Assembly (NCBI GenBank): GCA_949358305.1
Contig: CASHSZ010000001.1
Span: 1-64,000 of the forward strand
Source: Strigamia acuminata
Lineage: Eukaryota; Arthropoda; Chilopoda; Geophilomorpha; Linotaeniidae
DNA length: 64,000 nt
Reading direction: 5' to 3'
Of this stretch, positions 46,999 to 57,176 are shown one piece after another. Position 1 is the first letter of the stretch; every line of letters begins with the position of its first letter. The notes under the pieces are model-generated. The model saw only the letters and a list, made by a program, of their open reading frames with translations, had not been told where the DNA came from and made no database searches. The position numbers and the translations under genes were made by a program.

Positions 46999-47016
46999 TG
47001 TGGGCCCGTCCAGGAT
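46999..47016 (+). promoter_or_regulatory. Primer-binding site, tRNA-Pro-like
   Basis: tgtgggcccgtccaggat lies 2 bases after the LTR and matches 15 of 18 bases of the tRNA-Pro primer site used by several retroviruses (recalled sequence), so proline tRNA is the likely primer. Confidence 0.55.
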
Positions 47017-49215
47017 TTTGAATTCTCTTGCGAATACTATTCTAATTTACTGATTGTGCGAAGCACAATATTAAATGAATTTTTTCTTTCAACTAGAGGG
47101 GGAAATTTCCTTGGTCATGATTGTGACAGGGGGTCAGCAGGCGAAACGGCCGCTAATCGCTGACCATTGGACCCTGATCAGACAAAAATTGGTGGCTTTG
47201 CATGTCCAGCTTGCCTGGGTACTGGCAAGCCGGGACTTACACTAGCCACACTTTCCAACGGTCTTCTATTCCTTTCTAGCTTAGCCTAAAAAACTGAGTG
47301 GTTGGGAGGGGAATATAATTCCAAACCTTCTTTATTATTTCTATTTCTTGGTGCGCAGCCCAAGTAAAAGTAATGGGACAGTCTGCAGCGTATTCAAACT
47401 CGATTCGTGGAGGAGGCGCGCTGGTGGCCACCAGCAAACCAAATCCCACGGGGGAGAAGCGGTCATATTCCAGGTGCCACGCTGCAATCACTGGTTCCAT
47501 TATGGGCCGGGCGAGGAGGCGATGTTGAACTGAGCTTTGAGTGACACCAAATTTCTTGTAGGACGTTTAGTCGCTTGGATGCAGGTTGCTAGCTTAGTGG
47601 TCGCTGGCGCGGGAACAGTCACGTGCGGTGAGTTGGCGTGTAGTTGGACCCGAGTAGCAGCGAAGTGTCCGCACACATGGGAAGACTGCCTTGATTTTTG
47701 TTGCGACTCATAATTTATGGGTTGCGTTGTGGCTGCTCAAGGCGCTCATCCGGGTTCACATCGGTCATAATCCTACCCTGTCCCGTGTACTGGTTGGTAG
47801 GCAACTGCAAGTTAACGTATTTAACCCAAGAGTTGCTGAAATTGGGACACGGACAGCAGGGAGAGCTGCCGGAGGTACGGGGATACCGATGGTGAAGTGC
47901 TCAAATGGTACAGAGAGTTCGTTAGGGCGTAGGAACGATATCTGTGCGTTCAGGTAGCTACCAGCTTTGAAAAAAGATTGGGAATCTAGCCTGTAACTTT
48001 TGTTTCTGAATTTTATTCACTCTTGCTTGATTTCTGGGCTACTGCAGTTTGTTAAAGGACTGTGCTCGAACCACAGTCTGGAGCAATCTCTGTAATTTGG
48101 AAATTAGTTGTTTTTACATCTTTTTCATTTTTTACTTTTTCTCTAAACTTCCCTATCTATGATTTTCATGGTTTTCTTGGGACTCCACACCTGACAGCGG
48201 TAATAATCACCTCAAATGCCGGGTTGTATACAGCGTCAAATGGAGGGCGATATGGCTTCACAATGGCGGCTGAAGGGTGGGACCCAAGGCGACTAGGGAC
48301 AGAAGATGCATTTCCTTCTTACTTTAAGTGCAACTGACTGTTCCACAAAAAACACCATTTCATTGGGATGAACAGACATCTCAGTGTAGGCACGTTTCTG
48401 TCGAAAGGCAGCCTCGTGCAGACTGGAATGAGTCTCCGAAAGGGGTGAGCGGGCGCGTTTGTTGGTCTCTTGGGGCAGAAGAAGAGATTGCAACAATATC
48501 CCCGTAGTGTAAATATCTGCAAAAACCTTCTGCTAAAAATTGGAACTTTTTGAGTGTCTTTTAGATTAAAAAACACCCAGTATTTTGTAATTTTTATTTT
48601 TATTTTCTTATCTTTCTTCCTCTGTTTCTTCTTGCGAGGCATCAAGAATCGGTTTGTCTGCGCGCTAGCGCGGTTTGATTTTGTTATTTGTTGCCAACAA
48701 TGATAAAATTAACTGGTTTGAAAATTTCGAAGTTCTACAGACATGATTTCGTGCTTTTTTAGGAAAGCACAAAAGTCATGTTTTTGTGGAATCAGACCAT
48801 TTTGATCTGGTTCAGAACTTCTAGTTCCAAACAAATTTCTATTTTGCTTTCAAAAAAATGTTGTTTCTCTTCAGAAATGGAGAAAATTCGGCATTTATAT
48901 TGGTCAAAGTTTTATTTTTTGTCAAAAAATCAAGATGGCGACCTGAAAACAATAGAAAAACATGTGGAAATCTCGGAATTTTCGAGAATGATTGGAATTT
49001 TAAATTTTGACATTTTCTTGGAACTCTGGGAAATCAATTCCATGAATTAATTTAATTTTTCTACCAATGGGAAACCAGGGGGGGGAAGTGACATCACTAA
49101 TCCCTCTCCCAAGAATGGCTACTTGAGCCTAATCTCCTGTCTCCTCATTGGTCGTGACTTAATTCCACTTGTTCACCTTGCAAGCTGCGGTCCTGCTTTT
49201 GGTCACATTGTGTCA
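47017..49215 (+). other. Long gypsy leader without supported gene
   Basis: About 2.2 kb between the primer site and gag, unusually long. It holds only short frames. It may contain packaging signals or an old insertion; nothing specific is visible. Confidence 0.5.
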
Positions 49216-50817
49216 ATGCCAGCGACCAGAACTGGTAAGACCACGTGGGACTCTCCTGCACCTAATTCTTTCACACCCGCAACGGATTCAGATTTGAACG
49301 ACTCGGATAACAATTCGATTGCTTCTTCAAACGACGATATGTCAAGTCCTAAAGTTAAATTGTTGGATCAAGCGATGCTTGAAACGACTTGCAACGTCTT
49401 TAATCTAGTTATCGATGATATGACAACCTACGAAGTGTGGGAAGACACGCTTCTGAAAGTAGCCGATCACTTGGTGGAACTCCAAGACAAATCGGATAGC
49501 ACTATGCGTCAATTAACGCAAACGCGCACGGAATTCGGTGATATTAGCGACCGGTTAACTCATGCTTTGCAGGAGTTAGACTCTACGAAATTATCGAATG
49601 AAAGCTTGTTGAAGATGATAGCTAGTCAAAAAGCTATCGTTGACAGCGTGGTGGCGGCTGGACAATCGAATTTGAGAGCACAATCTGCAATCTCAAACAC
49701 GATTTCTCCCACCGTGACAACACCAAACTCTGGATCCAGCACAGGCTCAACGCCTACGACTGGAAATCCTCTTTTTCTGGCTTGGGGAGAAAAGTTTCTT
49801 CACAAAACTGACCAGGCTATGCCTGCTCCCAGGCCAATGGATGAAGTAGAGCTAAGTAAACGAGTCAAATCCATTGGAATTGAAGCGTTTGCAGGGGACA
49901 AAACGAAAGCTAAGTCTTTCCTTATTGATTTAAAACGTTCTCTACGCTTTGCTTTGCCCTATCTGAACCAAGTGCTTGCTGAGCATTTGTTTAAGTTTTT
50001 CCGAGGAGATGCGGCCACATGGTTCTCTTCTCATGCCAAAACGAATTGGGAGGAATTCGAACATGAATTTATCACCCATTTTCGTCCGAGCGATGCGCTG
50101 CTTTTAGCAGAAATTGCTAAAACACAGCAACTGTCTCATGAGTCTGCCACCCAAGTGGTGATAAGACTCGAGAAGTTATACGCTCAATTGACTATTCCTG
50201 TGCACGAGAGCCAGCAAATTCAAAAAGTGCTGGCAATTCTGCGCCCAGCGGCCAAGAACATGGTCGCAAATGCCATTAATTTGGAGAACACTTGGGCGTC
50301 GCTCAGGAAAGCTTGCATTGCTACGGAGGCCGCGATTATAAATCAGGAAACTGTGACAAATGCAGCAATCATCGAGGCGGCAAAAACAGAAACTGTTACG
50401 CCAATTCAAAAATCCAACCAGCAAATGGTAACAATACCAAATGCTGCGGGTGGAGATAAACCGAAATTTGTTCCGTTTGGATTGAGAAATCCAAACAATA
50501 GAACACTGTTCCCTGCGCCTAAAAATGCTGCGATAGCAGCAACAAAGGCCGCAGAAGGCAACGAGAAGGCGCTAGTCCCGAGCAATAGGCTCAAAGATTA
50601 TGCGACCAAACCAAGAGTTGGCGGTTGCTGGGGCTGCGGTGGCGCACACTTTGAAAGGGATTGCCCCCTTAAAGTGGAAGCCGCTAAAGCAGCAATGGAA
50701 ACAATCGCCGCTGCCCAACACAGCATGATGCAGGCTATGCTTGCAGCCAATGAATTTGGTGGCTGGCCTGACATGGCGGGAAACGAGGAGTCGCAGTCGA
50801 CAGAAACCCCCGAGTAA
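49216..50817 (+). CDS. gag: Ty3/gypsy Gag
   Basis: 533 residues from ATG 49216 (MPATRTGK); a start 31 codons upstream at 49123 is possible but reads less like Gag. The N-terminal 180 residues are Ser/Asp-rich and then coiled. The central part (WFSSHAKTNWEEFEHEFITHF) is the capsid/retrotransposon Gag core. The C-terminus has a zinc knuckle CWGCGGAHFERDC near residues 471-483, C-x2-C-x3-H-x4-C, one residue shorter than the standard x4 before His. Gag forms the particle and binds element RNA. pol starts 23 bases after the stop in a different frame. Confidence 0.88.
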   Translation: MPATRTGKTTWDSPAPNSFTPATDSDLNDSDNNSIASSNDDMSSPKVKLLDQAMLETTCNVFNLVIDDMTTYEVWEDTLLKVADHLVELQDKSDSTMRQLTQTRTEFGDISDRLTHALQELDSTKLSNESLLKMIASQKAIVDSVVAAGQSNLRAQSAISNTISPTVTTPNSGSSTGSTPTTGNPLFLAWGEKFLHKTDQAMPAPRPMDEVELSKRVKSIGIEAFAGDKTKAKSFLIDLKRSLRFALPYLNQVLAEHLFKFFRGDAATWFSSHAKTNWEEFEHEFITHFRPSDALLLAEIAKTQQLSHESATQVVIRLEKLYAQLTIPVHESQQIQKVLAILRPAAKNMVANAINLENTWASLRKACIATEAAIINQETVTNAAIIEAAKTETVTPIQKSNQQMVTIPNAAGGDKPKFVPFGLRNPNNRTLFPAPKNAAIAATKAAEGNEKALVPSNRLKDYATKPRVGGCWGCGGAHFERDCPLKVEAAKAAMETIAAAQHSMMQAMLAANEFGGWPDMAGNEESQSTETPE

Positions 50818-50840
50818 CTGACGACTGCGCTCTCACTATT

Positions 50841-53800
50841 GTGTTGATTCCAATGGAAGAAGACATGGAGGATGCGCTATTTGATGACATTTCATCCACA
50901 GAGCCAGATCCTCGCGTGGTTTTTTCCACAGAACCTGAAATCGATCATGTTAACGTTGCTTTAAAGACAGGAAAGAGTATTACTCCCCTGCCTTACTTCA
51001 AAGCAACACTAAACGGCTTAAAAGTCACCGCTCTGATGGATACTGGGGCAACCCATAGGTACATCAGCGGAGGAATGCTTAAAAAGCTAAACCTCTTGCA
51101 CTTTATGACTCCATTTTTAGAAAATCGAGTTGTATACACTGGCGATAGACCAACACGTCCAATCGGAACAATCACGCTGTCACTCAAGTGGCGGGGTGGC
51201 GAAATCCCTGTGACATTTACTGTTCTTCCATCAGCTTCCAAATTTATATTATTAGGTTGCTCTTGGATTATCGAAAATAGGATTGTTCTCAATCTAACAG
51301 ATCGAGAATATTTCTTTCTTGATTTTCCACATGACACATTTCCCTTCGACGACCCACCATCGCCTGAAGAACTTGGAAATGCAATAATGGATCGATGGGA
51401 TGCTTTGGTTGCAGAATCAAAGTCACCTTCTGTCTCCACGGCTGATTTGAGCCAGAGACTGTTAGCAAAAAGCAATTTGTCACCAAGGCAGAGATCTCAA
51501 ATCTTAACTCTTGTAGAAAAATACAGACATGTGTTTAGTGACAAAGCTGGCTGCCACCCCACGTTGGAACATCCAATTCCGACTGGAGATGCGCCTTCAT
51601 TTCGATGCAAAGACCGACCAATGAATCCCAAGAAAGCTGAGATTTATCGCGAATTGGTTGCCGAATTGCTGAGAGATGGTTGGGCCGAACCTTGCGAGGG
51701 GAGTTATAAAAATCCCCCCGTGATTGTTGCAAAGAAAGACGGAGGGTACCGCCTCTGTATTGACTTTCGCTGGCTAAATAAAATCACAATTAAGGACGTC
51801 TATCAGATGCCCTCAATTTCTATGATTTTGGCCTGTTTAGGTGGAAAAAAGTTCTTTTCTACTTTGGATTTAACTAAAGGTTATTACCAAATAAAACTTA
51901 AACCAAGTGACAAGAAGAAAACTGCTTTTTCTACTTCTGATGGAACATACCAGTTTACTCGTATGCCTTTCGGACTGTGCAATGCACCCAGTGCGTTTCA
52001 GAGAATGATGGATCAAGTTCTTGGAACTGCACAACACAAGTGGGCACTCGCTTACCTCGATGATATTATCATTTTTAGCGACTCATTTGAAGAACACCTT
52101 CAGCATTTAGATGACATATTGTCAAAATTAGACAAAAATAAATTGACAGCGAGTCCGTCAAAGTCATTTATTTGCCCAGAAGAACTAAATTTTCTTGGTT
52201 TCACGATGTCAAATGGGAGTTACAGCCCAAACAACGACAAAGTGGAAGCAATTTTAAATTATCCGACCCCTTCCAGTATAAAACAACTTCAGCGTTTTAT
52301 TGGAATGGTGGGTTTCTATGCTGCTCTAATTCCAAAATTGAGTATTACTCAAAAACCATTCTTTGCCCTTCTAAAGAAAGATACAAAATGGGAATGGTCT
52401 GAAGAATGCAATGTTGCCTTCGAATATTTGAAAAATCAACTTGCAAAAGGAATTATGCTGCCTCTGCCTGATTTCGCACGCAACTTCACCATCCATACAG
52501 ATGCTAGTGGCGGCGGGCTCGGAGCTGTCCTCATGCAAATTGATGACCATGGTGCTTTAAGACCAGTTGCGTACGCCAGCAGAACTCTGCAAGGCGCGGA
52601 AAACAACTACAGCACCACCGATTTGGAATGTTTAGCTGTGGTTTGGGCGGTTGATAAGTTCAAGCCATACATTGAATATTCTGAGTACCAAGTTGAGACT
52701 GACCATCATGCTCTGAGATTTCTCATGACAATGGAAAATCCAGCTGGAAGACTGGCTAGGTGGGCAATGAAATTGCAGAATGAAAATTTCACCATCAAGT
52801 ACCGGAAAGGCACCGACAATCAAGTCGCAGATGCCTTATCCAGAGTCTCTCTTGATAATGGCAATCCATTAGAAGGGAAAGCAACTCTAACTGAGATTAT
52901 AGAGCCTGTTGCTCTGGCATATCTCACCAATGAGACCGATTACCCGATGTCTTTCGAGAACATTATATTACAGCAGCGTGCAGATAAACATCTTTCAAAA
53001 CTAATCGAATGGTTGGAATTGGATGATGGACAACCTCGACCAGAACTTCCTAAGTTCTTGGAAGAAAGGCAGTACGACTGCACACTCACTAGAAAAGGAA
53101 TGCTTATTATTTATGCACCTTTTAAAACTGATTTCTTTGTGGAGGAAGAGGATTTGGGAATTGGATTTAAAATCTTTATTCCACCATCTCTGCAACTCGC
53201 AGCACTTCAACTAATTCACGACCATCCGATGGCTGGTCACGGAGGAGTTGAAGTAACTCTAGAGCGATTGAAAAGAGTTTATTTCTGGCCTGGCATGCAA
53301 AAAGAAGTAAAACTTCATGTAGCAAGCTGCAATCGCTGCCAACGCTGCAAACCGATTCAGAGAAAACCAAAGGGATTGATGGTCCCAACTTCTCCAAAAA
53401 TTGGTCGTTTTGAGAAGATAGGAATCGATCTAATAGGTCCATTACCTAGAACCTCGAACAGAAATCGCTTCATTCTAGTTGTGGTGGATTATGCCACCGG
53501 CTGGATGGAAGCTACACCGCTGAGATCCGCTAAAATGACTGCAATTGCACCAATTTTAAAACGATTTTTCAGCTGTCATGGGTGCCCTCGTTTCATGTTG
53601 AGCGATAATGGCCCCCAATTCATTTCTGACGTGTTTCAGACTCTCTGTGACGATGCAGGGGTTGTACCAATTAAAGCAACGCCTTACCATCCCCAGACTA
53701 ACCTGACTGAACGCGTAAACAGGAATATCAAGATTATGCTTCGAATTTTTACATTTGAGCACGATCACTGGGACAGATGCATTGACCAGATAAATTTTGC

Positions 53801-54551
53801 TTTGCACTCTGCCCCAAATGTGTCTACCGGTTTTACACCAGCAATGCTGACGTATGGCAGGGAATTACGACCATTTTGGGATAATCGAGATGTGTCTTAT
53901 GACACCCCATTCGACCCAAATAGGCCCTACGACGCTGTCAGAATGCTAGTCGCTAGACACCGTACTCTGATTGCTGCAGCTCTTAAAAATAAGAGTCTGG
54001 CCCAAGCAAAACAGAAAACTTACTACGATCAACACCGCAGCGACGATAAGTTCGAAATTGGAGACTTGGTTCTACTAAAGACCCACCCATTGTCCAATGC
54101 TGCTAATCGATATGCTGCGTCCCTTGAGGATCGCTTTGAAGGACCTTATGTAATAACTAAAGTCTTTAACAACAATGCGTATGCCCTTGCGAAACCAATA
54201 ACTTTGCAAGCGAGGGGTACACACAACATTGTAAAACTCAGGAGATTCATCCCCTCAGAAGAAAAGGCTGAATGGCCCATTTTAGATAAGGAAGATGAAG
54301 AAGTTCTTGAAAACCAACCTGTGGACACTGGAACAGCAACAATATTGCCAACTCCAGTGCGACCAACGGAATCTGGTATCGCAACTAAGTTGCCAACACC
54401 AGTAAAACCTTTTGGGAAACCAAAAAGAATAAAACCCTTGCTGTTGCCACAAGTGGATTCACAAAAACCCACGACGGCTCGACCAAAACCAAATTCGGAC
54501 TCAAATAGACCTTCGAGAAATCACGTTTTACCGATCCGATATCGGGATTGA
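50841..54551 (+). CDS. pol: Ty3/gypsy Pol: protease, reverse transcriptase, RNase H, integrase
   Basis: 1,236 uninterrupted codons. Protease ALMDTGATHRYIS (Asp67). RT: GGYRLCIDFRWLNK, LDLTKGYYQIKL, MPFGLCNAPSAFQRMM, YLDD at 405-408. RNase H: IHTDASGGGLGAVL, TTDLECLAVVWA, TDHHALRF, DNQVADALSR. Integrase: an HHCC finger (HPMAGHGG ... CNRCQRC), then D-D-E with DLIGPLP, LSDNGPQF and HPQTNLTERVNR (second Asp to Glu with 34 residues between). A GPY/F module (RFEGPYVI) lies near the C-terminus, followed by a Pro-rich tail (PTPVRP and LPTPVKP). How pol is translated is unclear: it is +2/-1 relative to gag and has its own ATG after the gag stop, so either frameshifting upstream of that stop or reinitiation is needed. 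Confidence 0.92.
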   Translation: MLIPMEEDMEDALFDDISSTEPDPRVVFSTEPEIDHVNVALKTGKSITPLPYFKATLNGLKVTALMDTGATHRYISGGMLKKLNLLHFMTPFLENRVVYTGDRPTRPIGTITLSLKWRGGEIPVTFTVLPSASKFILLGCSWIIENRIVLNLTDREYFFLDFPHDTFPFDDPPSPEELGNAIMDRWDALVAESKSPSVSTADLSQRLLAKSNLSPRQRSQILTLVEKYRHVFSDKAGCHPTLEHPIPTGDAPSFRCKDRPMNPKKAEIYRELVAELLRDGWAEPCEGSYKNPPVIVAKKDGGYRLCIDFRWLNKITIKDVYQMPSISMILACLGGKKFFSTLDLTKGYYQIKLKPSDKKKTAFSTSDGTYQFTRMPFGLCNAPSAFQRMMDQVLGTAQHKWALAYLDDIIIFSDSFEEHLQHLDDILSKLDKNKLTASPSKSFICPEELNFLGFTMSNGSYSPNNDKVEAILNYPTPSSIKQLQRFIGMVGFYAALIPKLSITQKPFFALLKKDTKWEWSEECNVAFEYLKNQLAKGIMLPLPDFARNFTIHTDASGGGLGAVLMQIDDHGALRPVAYASRTLQGAENNYSTTDLECLAVVWAVDKFKPYIEYSEYQVETDHHALRFLMTMENPAGRLARWAMKLQNENFTIKYRKGTDNQVADALSRVSLDNGNPLEGKATLTEIIEPVALAYLTNETDYPMSFENIILQQRADKHLSKLIEWLELDDGQPRPELPKFLEERQYDCTLTRKGMLIIYAPFKTDFFVEEEDLGIGFKIFIPPSLQLAALQLIHDHPMAGHGGVEVTLERLKRVYFWPGMQKEVKLHVASCNRCQRCKPIQRKPKGLMVPTSPKIGRFEKIGIDLIGPLPRTSNRNRFILVVVDYATGWMEATPLRSAKMTAIAPILKRFFSCHGCPRFMLSDNGPQFISDVFQTLCDDAGVVPIKATPYHPQTNLTERVNRNIKIMLRIFTFEHDHWDRCIDQINFALHSAPNVSTGFTPAMLTYGRELRPFWDNRDVSYDTPFDPNRPYDAVRMLVARHRTLIAAALKNKSLAQAKQKTYYDQHRSDDKFEIGDLVLLKTHPLSNAANRYAASLEDRFEGPYVITKVFNNNAYALAKPITLQARGTHNIVKLRRFIPSEEKAEWPILDKEDEEVLENQPVDTGTATILPTPVRPTESGIATKLPTPVKPFGKPKRIKPLLLPQVDSQKPTTARPKPNSDSNRPSRNHVLPIRYRD

Positions 54552-54772
54552 CCGCTAGGTGACACTTCAAATCGGGAGACCCATTTGGACCAATCACAGA
54601 CTGTTTACAAAACATCTGCGGTCCATACGCCAATTAAACGTTCGCGGGACGTCTTCCGGTTCCATACTTAAACACCACCATTCGTTGATCAAATCACTTA
54701 TTCACTGCGATCGCCACTGACCAGTCGTGTGGAACTTCTCTGGAAAATCGAGACGAAAAGTTTGAAAAAACA

Positions 54773-56038
54773 ATGGAAAATCACCGAAACAACGAATGGG
54801 TCCAGTGCCCAGTATGCAACGGCTTCGGCTACATCACACTGTGGAATCTATCGCGAATCCCGTGCATGAACTGCGGCGGAGACGAAATCGTGCTGACGGA
54901 TCAACCACTCGAAGAATGGTTTGTCATGTTCATGACGCTGCCCGGTCAGCCGATTCCGCTGCACCACCGACATATTAACTGGATGCGCGTCCGATCGCGC
55001 GCAGAACGCGAGAAGGAAATCGCAGACAGGGAACAAGCGCGTGTGGCGAATGCCGCACCGACAGAACCCCCAAAGAAAAGACAGAAAACGGCAACGAAGA
55101 GCGTACGCTCTCAACCGCCGCCGACTGCCTCTACTAATATTTCGACGAAGAAAACCGCAGCGACGACGTCGCAGCAGGTTCTTCGTCCGCCACATAAGCC
55201 ATTTGTGCTTAAAAAGAAGGCTGCCGAGGAGACAAAAGCGACCGTACAAAGTATCGTCGCCCCAACTCCTCACCAACCACCGACCGCCCGTCCAAACATT
55301 TCGGAGAAATTGCTGGAAATGCGACGGCTCGTGGCGATCGAAAATCCCACGTTGAGTGAACGAAGCGTGAATACCGAAGCAAAAATTCGGTACAGAGCGA
55401 AAAAACACGCGGACCATAAGGACCGAATGGCAAAAAGAGACGCCGAGAAAGCGGCTCATCAGCAATTGACTGCGCCATCGGCCACAATCACATCGAATGC
55501 GCCACGCGCACTCGTTAAAAAAATCCCGGCTCAAACGGAAAAAACTCCCGATGAGCTACGAACAGCTTGGGCGGGACAGTACGGTCCTCAACCAATCCAA
55601 GGTATTGTGAACCTGATCCCGACCAAAGCCACGGCGGCCGCAATCGCTTTTCCAGCGGCCTGCCAACTACCGCAAACGATGTTTGGTGCCAATACAGCGG
55701 CGACGCCGGCTGTCATTATGCCGCCGATGGTTGGAGAACGCCCGACGAACGTCGTGTTCCAGGGATTCGCGGATCCTCCACCAGTTTGCGACAACAATGT
55801 AGTCACCACCGAAGCAACGATCGTGACCGCGATGCAGATTGACGGCGCACCGAACGGGGAGTCGCACACACCGCCACCACCACCGCCAGTCGTTCCCGAG
55901 CCCAAAGCTACCGCCGTGAAAAAGAAGTCGAATAAGAAGTCACGCAAGAAGCTAGCAGAAGAATTCGTCGACGACAAAACTGAAGAAGAGCCAAAAACCG
56001 ACGATACGCCACCCACACCGGGGAAATCGCTGCAGTGA
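54773..56038 (+). CDS. Third ORF of the gypsy element: CxxC zinc-motif, Lys/Pro-rich protein
   Basis: 421 codons, beginning 221 bases after pol. Residues 12-34 hold CPVCNGFGYI ... IPCMNCGG, a C-x2-C-x15-C-x2-C pair whose CxxCxGxG half resembles the DnaJ zinc repeat. After about residue 75 the protein is basic and low-complexity (PPKKRQKTATKSVR, Ala/Thr/Pro-rich stretches), contains a helical basic part (YRAKKHADHKDRMAKRDAEKAAH), and ends KKKSNKKSRKKLAEEF then acidic. There is no signal peptide, transmembrane segment or fusion-peptide-like stretch, so it is not a conventional envelope protein. An RNA-binding, chaperone or nuclear-targeting accessory is possible. The frame is intact although the element is truncated 180 bases later. 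Confidence 0.75.
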   Translation: MENHRNNEWVQCPVCNGFGYITLWNLSRIPCMNCGGDEIVLTDQPLEEWFVMFMTLPGQPIPLHHRHINWMRVRSRAEREKEIADREQARVANAAPTEPPKKRQKTATKSVRSQPPPTASTNISTKKTAATTSQQVLRPPHKPFVLKKKAAEETKATVQSIVAPTPHQPPTARPNISEKLLEMRRLVAIENPTLSERSVNTEAKIRYRAKKHADHKDRMAKRDAEKAAHQQLTAPSATITSNAPRALVKKIPAQTEKTPDELRTAWAGQYGPQPIQGIVNLIPTKATAAAIAFPAACQLPQTMFGANTAATPAVIMPPMVGERPTNVVFQGFADPPPVCDNNVVTTEATIVTAMQIDGAPNGESHTPPPPPPVVPEPKATAVKKKSNKKSRKKLAEEFVDDKTEEEPKTDDTPPTPGKSLQ

Positions 56039-56216
56039 AGTTTTCGCCGTCGTTTTAAAGGAGATTTTGGCCAAGCCTGTTAAGACTTTTATAGTGCCAG
56101 AAATAATTTTTTTTGTTGTCAAAACAAGTTTTTTTTTATTATTATTCCAAAGTGTTAAAATTAGCATACTTACCTTTTAAATGTTAAATGGATTCAATAA
56201 CTACAAATGTTAGATT
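56039..56216 (+). other. Remnant of gypsy 3' region
   Basis: AT-rich, no LTR match; it ends at TTAA. Confidence 0.5.
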
Positions 56217-57176
56217 TTAACCTTGGGGTATGTGTGCGGATTTTGTCGGGGGCGAAAGGGTCCCGCTTTTTAACATTACGGCGGCCTATACGTTGTTTCG
56301 TTGATCGCGACTGTGATGCGGAATTTGCGGATGTTGTTTTGGCCGAGTAGTTCGTGCGACCGAGCGCGTTTTGTTCGTTGCTTTTCGGTGTTCGGTGGGT
56401 TTTGTGACCGGTCAAGGGTTTCGCTAAAACGTGGTTTTTGTGACGGGAGGGAGGGGGGATCGGTTCATGTGCTCCGAACGCGCCGCGACGCGCCGTGACT
56501 TGGGCCAAAAACGACCCGGTCGGAAACCGGGTCCCGGGCTTCGTCGAGGCGTGGTTTTTGAGAACGGGGGGAGGGGGGGATCGGGTCGCGTGCTCCGAAA
56601 GCGCCGCGACGCGCCGTGACTTGGGCCAAAAACGACCCGGTCGGAAACCGGGTCCCGGGCTTCGTCGAGGCGTGGTCCCGATCGGGACAAACTCTTCCGG
56701 AAAATGTCCGGTGGAATGTTGAGAGTGTCGATGGACGACGTTCGAGTTTATATCGTAAGTAAGTAAGTATCTGACAAAACTTGCACAGAATTTTGTCAAC
56801 ATTTGATAAATTTCCACAGAATTTAACGTTGTTTTGCTAAAACCTGCGGAAACGTGTCTAGTCGGGCAGAAACGTCTCGTAAAATGTTGCTGAAATTCCG
56901 TGGAAATTTGTCAAAAATTGACAAAAGTTGGTGACCGACCCACATCGCGTTGCGGCGCGGTCGGAGCACGCGACCCGATCCCCCCCCCCCCCCTCCCCCC
57001 GTCCCCAAAAAACCACGCCTCGAGGAACCCCGAGGTTCGGTTTCCGACCGGGTCGCCTCTTGATCCGACTCGGGGCGCGTCACGACGCGGTCGGAGGACG
57101 GCCCTCGCCCCCAAAAACCACACTCCGGGTCACGTGGTCTCGCACCCGACTCTTTCAGTTTTCCCGTTTTCAGCCC
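56217..57176 (-). repeat. TTAA terminal module, copy 4 (inner end of right arm)
   Basis: TTAA at 56217-56220, then ccttggggtatgtgtgcgg and the whole module in inverted order relative to 33326-34286. Two ~121-bp units (gcctcgacg-type) are present, as in copy 3. Confidence 0.9.

Larger units (their letters stand above)
46374..56216 (+). mobile_element. Ty3/gypsy retrotransposon, 3' LTR missing
   Basis: In order: 5' LTR, tRNA-Pro-like primer site, a 2.2-kb leader, gag, pol (PR-RT-RH-IN) and a third ORF. No copy of the LTR is found between the third ORF and the TTAA terminus at 56217, so the element is truncated there. The open frames are intact. Confidence 0.9.

Noticed and set aside
54773-56038. 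Envelope gene of an errantivirus-type gypsy element
   Set aside because: No signal peptide, transmembrane segment, furin-like site or fusion peptide; CxxC and Lys-rich composition instead.
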